This document shows, piece by piece, positions 20,728-31,100 of a stretch of DNA of 64,000 bases (position 1 is the stretch's first letter; each line of letters starts with the position of its first letter). This stretch comes from Lactifluus volemus (taxonomy: Eukaryota; Basidiomycota; Agaricomycetes; Russulales; Russulaceae). The position numbers and the translations under genes were made by a program. A model generated the notes under the pieces. The model searched no databases. It was not told the DNA's origin and worked only from the letters and a program-made list of their open reading frames with translations. The stretch spans positions 59,286 to 123,285 of the forward strand of contig WTXI01000099.1 in the NCBI GenBank assembly GCA_022376515.1, in the 5' to 3' direction.

Positions 20728-21640
20728 CACGTTCCGGAGGCTTCGCGCGGTCGATGCAACTAGTACTTGAAGTTTGTGTGGATTCGGTTCAATCTGCCCC
20801 CAGCTTTGCACCCATATCCTGACCTTACCATCCCGGATGCCTTAACGTTCGAGATACTGTTTTTTTTTTTTTTCCAGTGCTGCGCGCGGTGGCGCAAACA
20901 GGCTCGAGATATGTGGTAATCTCGACATGGAGGACTTGTTGAAGGACGCACAATACCCTCCCCAGGCCTCGTCCGGGCGATTCAGAAAGCCATCCCTCAT
21001 CTATCAATCGTGGTTAGTCCTTCACCCTTAGTGACATAGGCTACATCCGAACATAGCGATATTCTAGTTCTTTATCTGACTGATCAAAAGGCCATGGTCC
21101 CGCCCCGCGCCGGAGACGACTTCTACTCAAACGAAGAGCTAGACGTCATCCTGGATGTCCCTCGCACTCGCATGTGCGTCGTAACATTGAATTTTCCATA
21201 TAAGCCCTTAGAGTTTTCATAGAGCATTTGATATGACATCTTCTGCAATTGATGGTGCGTCGAAACTATTCCAATCGCAGATACTCCGTCTCGATGACAT
21301 CTTTCCATGGCGTTCGACCAGATACGCACGATACAAGGCGTGACGCGAACCCTAACTAGGTCGGTATCTTTCCGCCACTCCAGTGTTCTCTTCTGACTGT
21401 GGGACCCCTTCCCGAAGCACACAAAGCCAATTGGCCCTGGCCATTTTACCCGTCCTCGAAGAGTTGCTTCCTCGGTTGCAGAGAACAGGGGGACCAACTA
21501 TTCTTCCGGGTGCAGGCATAAATCCCGGGAGCATTCACCAAGTCTTGGATGTTTACTTGCATGTGGGCTGAAGGAGGTTCATCTGAGCGGTCGCCCGTGG
21601 GAAGTGATTGAAGGTGGCATAATTCACCGGCCTGAGGACT
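20728..21640 (+). pseudogene. CutC-like gene, copy B, degraded
   Basis: ATG 20754 gives MQLVLEVCVDSVQ as in copy A. After the intron come GGANRLEICGNLD- and PGLIRAIQK-like pieces, interrupted by small indels. Relative to copy A, 75 bp are missing near 21170, removing the conserved VVFGVLNPD segment and joining DVIL to DVPRTRM. A further small deletion near 21550 changes frame just before EVHLSGRPWEVIEGG. That C-terminal piece is family-like and is absent from copy A. It reads toward NLR copy B, on the same strand. Confidence 0.7.
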
Positions 21641-22106
21641 TTGCTCTCCAGCCATCGCTGGACCACTTTTTTATTATTATAAGCCAATCATACAGCGACC
21701 TGTCTCAAACGTCCGAGTCGAGCTTGAGGTATTGCCACGAGCTGGCACAGATCTCTGGGGATATTTCTTCTCTTAGCTACAAGTTTGCAGTGGTTCTAAT
21801 ACCAAATAAGTGTGATTTGAGATATTTCCAGAGATATACTACTACTCGTCTACCCGGAAAGAGAAAACAAGGTTACTAGCATGGAGTCCCCGTCTGCCAG
21901 GCGTAAAGATACAACGGCGGAGTGAACAACAGGCGCCTATTACTGAAAGCGGCCACAACCCTCTTTCTTGTCTCCTCGGCGCTTCGTTGCCTCAAACTCT
22001 TAACTCTTCCTCTACGAAGAATCGTTTATAGAGAACTCTGTCCATTTCTCGCACAAGAACACGCCAAGATGGTCCATGATTCGTAAGCTAAACTTTCTCA
22101 CCATCG

Positions 22107-25100
22107 ATGTCCCCCGATCTTGACCATCACTACAGCCCAGATCCTCAGAACTCCGGGACAAGGTGCGTCTGTCACTCGCATATTCATACAACATTTACTC
22201 AAATAATTGTCCTTGAACAGCGCTCAGGTCAGCGAAACGCAATCGAACTTGCTCCAGATCCAGGTCACTAGTACGTATCTTTGTGACGCTGCTCAGATAA
22301 GTACTAAATGTCTTTTTCTATGTCAGTCCTCAGGGCGAACAATCTTCCCCGTATCAATTCCCCTCTGGGGAGAAAACGACAGTTTTATGTTACTGTGACC
22401 GACGGGTCGAGGACATGGCAGACGCGATCTGTGCGGAGTGACGGGCAACGCGTGGAGTGGAACGAGGACATCGAAGCCTTGTGAGAAACGTCGCGTTTTC
22501 ATTTCAATTTACAACTGAGCCTCTTGCAGTGCCATACAGCCACCCTCCAGCGTTACAGTCTCTCTATATGCGAAAAGCTCAATACATAAAGACATCCTCA
22601 TTGGAAGGAAGGAGATCTCCTGTGAACCCCAGCATGGTGACGAGGAATCACGAGGACGCGGGAGAAAGGCTGGCGGCCGAGAACGGCGCCCAGCGTTAGG
22701 GGGTACCAAGGACGGGACAGCCAACGTCCTAGGCACCCCGAGGACCCGCCGGTGTGGATAACGACCGCTCCCCGTTGGGGGCGATCGCCCACAGCCGTTC
22801 ACTTACTATACCATTCCTTTTCTATCCTCGACACCCCTTTTATTTAGTTAGTATATTCCCCGCGCCGAGGACTTAGTCCCGCGCCCACGTTCACTACGAG
22901 CGGCCGCTCTCGAGGCCAAGATCGAGACCATTCCCTTAAACTACTAGTCCCCCTTCTTCAATTAGCAATTTCACTAGTCTACAGAACAATATATAGTAAC
23001 CAGACGAGACTCCGAAAGAGTCTCGTCCTACTGTTCCCGTTCCGCGCGCACGCCTGCCCACTCCCCCGTTTTATTGTTTGCCGCCGCTGCCACCGCTCGT
23101 TCCTCCCGATTTTTGCACACTAGGTTATGGGCCCTGCTGTTGCATCTTAAAATCAGTACGAGAACCCTCAGAGCTTAAAAACACTTACACCTCCATCAGC
23201 AATTGTCCCTGTTGCTTAATGGTGATTAGTGGTCTTAATGGTCTTAAATTTACTTTTTTGCTTAATTTTGCTTGATGAAATTTTTGTTTAAGCACAATTA
23301 AGCAACTTAAGCAGGCTCAACATGCTCAGCACAATTAAGACTGGCATTAAGCATGCTCAGTATGCTCAGCACAATTAAGACTGACATTAAGCACACTCAA
23401 GATATTTAAGCAAGTAATCAAAATTTAAGGGGCTTCTAATCATGCTAAGCAAACAAACATAATTTACATAATGTAACTAATCCAAAAATTTTGTAACTTG
23501 CGAAATTTTTGCCAAGTCGTTTGTTTATTCTTGTTGGCACAATTTTCGTGCCTCATTATTTTCAACCACCTGTCATTTCCTTTCTGTCCTCCCCTCCTTC
23601 TCTGTGTTGCCGTCTCGTGTCGCGGCCTCTTACACACCTGCACGACGACGAGGAGTCCGCAGACGCGAAGAAGAGGAGTTACAACGTGTGCTCGAACTTT
23701 CCAAGAATGATAAGGGCGGACGCAGGAACTGGTCCCTCGCACCCGAGTCATCAAACGGTGCGGGTGGATCGGGCTACAAGTCGAGCGTAGCCCATCCACC
23801 TCCCTCACCGGCTGCTTCATCCTCCTCCGTTGCCCTGGTGAGTCAGCAGCCATCACATTCCAACGGTCACGCCCCACCACCACAGGCACATGCTGCTCAG
23901 GTTGTACAATATGCACCTGCGCCTGGGGCTGCGCTGAACGCCTCCTCCTCCTTCTTTTCATCATGGTTATTTATCGTTGTGTCGTTTCTTTTACTGGTTG
24001 GACGCACAGGCGCGACCTTCCCCGTCCACAGTCCGCATACGGGCGAGCTCGCTTCGACTGCTGCAGCCTCATCCCGGGATGACTGCCGCGCTGCGATAGA
24101 AGCCGCACAACGCGCGTTTCCTGCTTGGGAACAGACACCATTCGCAACGCGTCGGGAAATTCTGCTCCGTGCTGCGACGACGCTTCAGTCCGAGGAGTGG
24201 CAAAGGAAGGCTGCCCCCGCGATGCGCGCAGAGGTAGCGATGACCCAGGCGCAGATAAACTTTAATTTATTCGCCGGAACTCAATTGTTGCAGGGCATCG
24301 CCTGCATGGTGAATGAATTGAGGGGTGAAACTCTTCCAAGCGTCGTTCCCGGAGGACAGGTATTTATACAGAGGCGCGCACAAGGAGTCATGTACGTTTT
24401 CTATCCCTACTACCTTTTTGCAGGTGAGCTGAAAGAAACTATTTAGATACTCAGTGGTCCCATGGAACGCTCCCGTCCCGCTTGTTTTGACTTCTGTGGC
24501 CGTTCCTCTCGTATGCGGCAATACGGTCGTGGTTCGTCCCTCGGAATTTTGTCCGTACACCTCTTCGCTCGTCGTTGATGCTCTGCATGATGTCTGTGAA
24601 TGATATCCTTGGCACGAGGGTCGTTGTGGTCACTGATATTGGCAATACTAGGCTGGCCTTCCCCCAGGCGTCCTCAATTCTGTGCCCATGTCCGCTGAGA
24701 GCACCCCTACGCTGACCACAAAGTTCACTGGAAGCAGCTCGTTACTTTTACCTCTTCGCATACCCAGCCGGGACACGCCCTTTTCAACGGCCTCACGTTT
24801 TGGTTTTTGGCCCTGACCGCCCCATGGTGCTCGGCAACGTCCAATTCCTCGCGCTCTCTTGGAAGTACGTCTCTCCTTTCACCCCCTCCATGAGTCGTTC
24901 CGCGCGACTGCGGAGTCGTCCCCTGAATCCCCTCCGGATTGGTGGCGAGGGCAGCTTGAAGGGTCATGCCGGGATCTTTCCCGTTAACTATGTCGTACGT
25001 TTTGTGGCCTACTTTACCTTCACTGTGTTCACATACGGCATGCATACAACCTGCCCCCGCAGTCGAGTTGTCGTCGTGGCCCAGACCGCCGCGCTCTTCG

Positions 25101-28100
25101 ATTCCGTCTCCGGTCCGACACAATTCATCGGCACACTCTGGCACACATACGGACCCGCCATCGTCGCCGGCGGTATCGCCATTCTCCAGCGCCAAGGTGT
25201 CGCCCCCAACACTGCCCCCGCAGCAGACACCCCGTGAGGCTACGATCTCGGTGATGGTCCCGAGCCCGTCCCCACCGCACCTCCTCCTCGGGGTCTTTCA
25301 CCAGTCTCAGTGAGCGTGTTGGGAGCAGCTCGAATGTTGGTCCCGGTGGCCATTTCGAGGAGATTGAGGTGCCCAGCGATGCTGAGGGCGAGCGATCGGC
25401 TGACTTTGCTGCCGCCGCCGCCTTTGTAACACGGTCCTGGGTGTGTTGTTTTCTTTCTTTCTTTTTTCTTTTGACTTCTCAAACTAACTTTTTTCAATTC
25501 CTTATATTCCTGTCTACGGTGTCATGCTGCCTGCCTGCCCTGATGCGTCCCGACACCTCTGCCTCTTCCTGCGCCACCTGCGCCTGCTCCTCCTCCCCGC
25601 TTTCGCTTGCTCGTCCCTGCTTCCTCTTGGACCACTTCCAACAGTCTCAAGCAGTTTGCACTCCTGTGCTGGGTGTGTCTGGGTGTGTAGGGGGGAGACA
25701 GGAAGTAGGTAAGTGGGGAGGACTTGCTGTCTTGAGCTCAGGTTACCATGCCTCCATGTGAGGCTTTGCAGAACCTTAGTGGTGGGTGCTCAATGGTGTC
25801 ATTTAGTATTATATTGTATAGATAGTGTTATTGTTGTAGTATAGTTGTTTCTCTTTAAATATACTAATGTGGTGCCTAAAAGTTTGGTGTGACTGAAAAT
25901 GGTTTGAAAGCCATTTAGCACTGTTTGAATTGTGATTAAGATGTGCTTAAAGTCACTTAGATGAGTCTTTGACCAAGCAGATTGTGCTTAATCAAGCACA
26001 ATTAAGCAGTAATGGTGCTTAATTAAGCAGAATGGTGCTTAATTAAGCACCGGGGTGGCGTTAACCTGCTTAATCGTTTTGTGCTTAATTTGTGCTTAAC
26101 ATGCTTAATAAGCACGTTAAGCACACATTAAGCAACATGGACAATTGCTGATGCTCCTCTCTCCATCTAAACCAACATCCTGTAAAATGGTTGAAGGTCA
26201 GAGCACCAAAATAGTCCAGCTGGCAGCTGATGGCACAAACTGGGAAAATTACCGCGACCGAATGATGCTCGTAATCAAGTCCCATAAGTGGAAGGACCAC
26301 TTGACCAATACGAAGCCGACGCAACGCTACATCGTTGGTGGCACCATAAACGGCGCCACACCCGACGAGCGATGGGAAGACGACGAAGCCGCGCTAATAA
26401 ACGTAATCGCGTCGTCAATCCCCGATTCCGCATTCAACAGCATCAAAAATAAGACGACTGCGAAGGAAGTGTGGGAGGCCCTGAAGGAGCTCCACGAAAC
26501 GCGATCGCCGCTAGTCGCGATCGAGCTGCGGTGGCGCATCGGCACCATCAAGTGCGGAGACGACGAGAACCTCCGCACACACTTCGAAAACCTGCAAAAT
26601 ATGAAGGAAAAATTAGCATCCTTGGGAAGTAGCATTTCTGATCTGGAATTTGCTTACATTCTGCTCCGGTCACTTCCCCCTTCATACCAGGGAATAGTCA
26701 GCGCTATAAACGCCTCGGCTGACTTCGCGAAGGCGACCATCGCGCCCGCGAACGTGATTCGACTCGCGATGGACGAGTACGACCGTCTCCAAGGAGACAA
26801 GACGAAACAGGACGCGGACGAAGCGTTCGCCGCGTCCTCGCAGAAAGGGAAGGGAAGAGGAAAACGACGCGATATCGAGTGCCACAATTGCAAAAAACGA
26901 GGCCACATCAAAGCCGAATGTTGGCAAAAAGGTGGGGGCCAGGAAGGCCAGTTCCCGCAACGCAGAGGCGCTGGCGCGAACACCGCGACGACAGCGGCCG
27001 AACCAAACGATATCGAGGCGTGGGCAGCTATAGAAGAAGTCAGCGACCACCCGGTTGCCGCAGCCAGCGCGCCACGCACCGCCACGATCGACGCCGAGCT
27101 CTACGACTCCGGGGCGTCCACCCACATGTCCCCCTTCCGCGAAAAATTCACTACATATCGAGAAATCGCGCCGCGTGCGATAATCGCGGCCGATAAACGG
27201 GTATTTTATGCGATAGGCGTCGGGGACCTCAAGATAGAGGTCCCTCATGGGGAGTCTTCCACTTCAGTCATCTTGAGAGAAGTCTTGCACGCTCCTGACA
27301 TGGCTATGACCATAGTATCAATATCACGAATCACCAAGCTGGGAAATTCAGTCACCTTTGAAAAGGAAAGCTGCACCATCAAAAACGCGAAGGGAAAAGT
27401 CGTCGGAACCATCAAAGCGAACGCGAACGGACTCTACAGAGTCGAGCACCCCGTGACAGCCTCGGCCGCAGTCACATCCGAACGAGTCACACTTTTCGAA
27501 CTCCACCGTCGCCTGGGCCACGTCAGCGTCGACACCCTACGCTCTCTCGTTCGACACAACTCCATCCAAGGAGTGGATCTTATTGATGAAGGATCCCCCT
27601 TCACTTGTGACTCTTGTGATTATGCCAAGACGACCAGAAAAGCCATCAGACCTGAAAGAGAAGCCCCACCTGCCACCTTCTTTGGAGAAGAAGTCCACTC
27701 TGATGTGTGGGGGCCCTCTCCTGTCAACAGCCTTGGTGGGAAGTGCTACTACATTACCTTCACTGATGATTACTCTCGGTACACCTGGACCAACACCCTC
27801 AAAGCGAAATCGGACGCCGCCGCCGCCTACAAGGAGTTCGCGGCATGGGCGCGCACGCAGCATGGCGTGACGATACGCCGTTTCCGCTCCGACCGAGGGG
27901 GCGAGTACACCAGCAATGATCTCAAGGCCTTCCTCCGGCAACGTGGGACGGAACAACGGCTCACCACGCACGACACCCCGCAGCACAACGGCATTGCGGA
28001 GTCGCTCAACCGGCGCCTCATGGAACGCGTCCGCGCCCTCCTCCACCAGTCCGGCCTCCCCAAATCTCTATGGGGCGAGGCACTCCAGCATGCCACCTGG

Positions 28101-31100
28101 CTGAAGAACCGGACGTCCACGCGCGCGCTAGGCGCGATCACCCCCTTCGAACGCCTCCACGGACACAAGCCGAATTTGGCCGGCGTTCCGGAATGGGGCC
28201 AGCGGGTGTGGGTCAAAAGCTTCAAGGGCTCGAAACTAGATGCCCGGGCCTTGCAAGCACGATGGGTAGGCTATGATAAAGAGAGCCCCCATGCCCACAG
28301 GATATATTGGCCAGAGAAGCACTCCATCACAGCTGAGAGAGATGTAAAGTTCACCACTGACACAGTGACAGTGTACATCCCCTCACAACCTCAAGTACAA
28401 GTCCAGAACAAAGTCGTAGCCCCGAAAAGTCAGCCCAGCGCCATCCCGACGCCGGCGCTCCGGAACCCGACCCGACCTCGGAACAGCCAGAAAACGACGC
28501 CGAGGCCCCGGACCAAGCGGCAGAAGACGACTATGTGATGCCGTCGCCGATCACACCACCAGAGCCAGCACCACCACCGCCACAGCCGCCCCGAGCGCCG
28601 AAGAAAGTGAAGCCGCCCCCGCAAGTACGATCCGAGCCGCCGCGCCGATCGGCACGAATAGCGAAGCTGTCGCAGGGCGAGCAGGCCACCAGAGAAGAAG
28701 ATGCCCCAGAAACCAGCCTCCGAGGGCACGCGCGCCGGGTGACATTATCCCAGCGCGGAACAGACTCAGCTAACGAGTCTTTTGTCACAGCCCCTGAAGA
28801 ACCTAGCTATGCAGAGACGGCATTTCATGTAGAGATCGATATGACGATGACCGCGGCAGCGCACGACGCGAACGGCGACCCGCGCTCCGTCTCCGAGGCG
28901 CGATCCCGCCCCGACTGGCCCGAGTGGCAGCGCGCGATGGAACGCGAGATCGAGACGCTCGAACGCGCGGGCACCTGGGACACAGTTCCCCGCCCTGAAG
29001 GCAAAAACGTCGTCGGCAGCAAGTGGGTCTTCCGACTCAAGCGTAAGGCCGATGGCGCGATCGACAAATACAAGGCGCGCCTTGTCGCGTGCGGGTTCAC
29101 GCAAATTTACGGCGTCGACTACTTCGACACCTTCTCCCCGGTTGCGAAACTAGCCAGTATTCGCACCATCCTCGCGATCGCAGCGCGCTATGACTGGGAC
29201 ATAGACACTTTTGATTTTAATAGCGCTTACTTAAATGGTGAGCTGGGGGAGGAGGAAGAGATCTATATGCAGGAACCCCCGGGCTTCGAGGAGAGCAGCG
29301 GCAGCGTGAAACGGCTGCGGAAGTCCCTCTACGGGCTCAAGCAGGCCGGGCGTCGATGGTACGACACCCTCACGCGCGCGCTCAACGACCTCGGCCTCCG
29401 CGTCACGCAATCCGACCCGGGCGTTTTCCGAGCGCAGGAGAAGGATGACGTCCTAATCCTTGCAGTCCATGTCGACGACTGCATCATTACAAGCAGCTCT
29501 AGCAAGCTCATGCAACGGTACAAGGCGCAGCTGAACGCGCGCTACGCCCTCACCGACTTGGGGCCGATCAGTTGGCTCCTCGGGATCCGAGTCACCCGAG
29601 ACCGCGCCGCGCACACCATCTCGCTCTCGCAATCAGAATACATCAAATCCATTGTTGCGAGATATGGACTGGGTGATGCCAAGGCTCAGAGCTCACCCAT
29701 GATCCCAAATATACTTTATTCCAAAGATGATTGCCCTGCTGATGAGACAGAGGCAGCCCATATGCGAAAAACACCATATCGAGAGGCAATCGGAAGCCTC
29801 ATGTACGCCGCAGTCGCCACGCGCCCCGACATCGCGTTCGCGATCTCGACCCTCTCCCAATTTCTCGAGAACCCGGGGGAGCTACATTGGGACGCGGTGA
29901 AGCGCGTCCTGCGCTACCTATCGGGCACGCGACACCTCGAGCTCACCTACGGCAGTGAGCAGCACGACCTCACCGGATACACGGACGCAGACGGCGCATC
30001 GCAGCCGCACCGCCACGCCATATCGGGCTACGCGTTCCTTATCGATGGAGGGGCGATCTCGTGGCGATCTCGCAAGCAGGAGATCGTCACCCTGTCCACC
30101 GCGGAAGCAGAATACGTGGCGGCGACCCACGCTGCGAAGGAAGCAGTGTGGCTTCGCCGCCTCAAAGGAGAGTTGCTAACTCCTTTCGAAAATTCAACCA
30201 TGATCTACTGTGACAATCAGGCAGCCCTCAAGATTGCCACTGATGATAACTATCGAGCCAGAACAAAGCACATCGACATTCGTTACCACTACATCCGACA
30301 AGTCATCAACACGGGGGAGCTATCCATCACCTACTGCCCCACCGACGACATGACAGCCGACATCCTCACGAAGGCGCTACCGGCCTGGAGGGTCACGCGG
30401 CACGCTGCCGGACTCGGTCTGTTGCAGGCCCTCGACGGCGCTCGCGGGGGAGTGACGAGGAATCACGAGGACGCGGGAGAAAGGCTGGCGGCCGAGAACG
30501 GCGCCCAGCGTTAGGGGGTACCAAGGACGGGACAGCCAACGTCCTAGGCACCCCGAGGACCCGCCGGTGTGGATAACGACCGCTCCCCGTTGGGGGCGAT
30601 CGCCCACAGCCGTTCACTTACTATACCATTCCTTTTCTATCCTCGACACCCCTTTTATTTAGTTAGTATATTCCCCGCGCCGAGGACTTAGTCCCGCGCC
30701 CACGTTCACTACGAGCGGCCGCTCTCGAGGCCAAGATCGAGACCATTCCCTTAAACTACTAGTCCCCCTTCTTCAATTAGCAATTTCACTAGTCTACAGA
30801 ACAATATATAGTAACCAGACGAGACTCCGAAAGAGTCTCGTCCTACTGTTCCCGTTCCGCGCGCACGCCTGCCCACTCCCCCGTTTTATTGTTTGCCGCC
30901 GCTGCCACCGCTCGTTCCTCCCGATTTTTGCACACTACATGGTTCGTCTTTTGCTTAGAATTCTTATCCGCCTGGCTGAGCATCCTATATATAGAACTTG
31001 ATATTATTCTGAGCAGTGATGACGGACATGCTGGACGTCAAACTGAGTCGGCCACGCTCTTGACAATCACCGTATCAGCAAACGCCAGTTCTTCGCTTGC

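Larger units (their letters stand above)
23197..26150. mobile_element. Inverted-repeat-bounded segment carrying host gene fragments (Pack-type element?) in the Copia leader
   Basis: CAGCAATTGTCCCTGTTGCT at 23197 is matched by its inverted copy ending at 26150, with 1 mismatch over about 25 bp. Both flanks inside are AT-rich and full of TGCTTAA/TTAAGCA repeats (about 23210-23460 and 25940-26140), like subterminal repeats of DNA transposons. The middle holds pieces of at least three unrelated genes. No transposase is present. The only target duplication visible is a possible 2-bp AT. I infer a non-autonomous DNA transposon that captured genes and inserted into the Copia leader just before gag. 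Confidence 0.55.
22638..30937 (+). mobile_element. Full-length Ty1/Copia element, very young, with a nested cargo segment
   Basis: It is bounded by 485-bp LTRs with no difference seen by eye and flanked by the 5-bp duplication CATGG (22633-22637 and 30938-30942). Inside, in order: a primer-binding site, a long leader containing an inverted-repeat-bounded cargo segment (23197-26150), gag-protease-integrase, RT-RNase H and a G-rich tract. Integrase before RT is the Copia order. It interrupts NLR copy B. Confidence 0.92.

Noticed and set aside
23189..26158. 8-bp hAT-type target duplication around the cargo segment
   Set aside because: ACCTCCAT and ATGCTCCT do not match. Only a 2-bp AT is shared, and it may be part of the inverted repeat.
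27537..28046. Antisense frame opposite the Copia integrase
   Set aside because: Shadow of GC-rich coding DNA.
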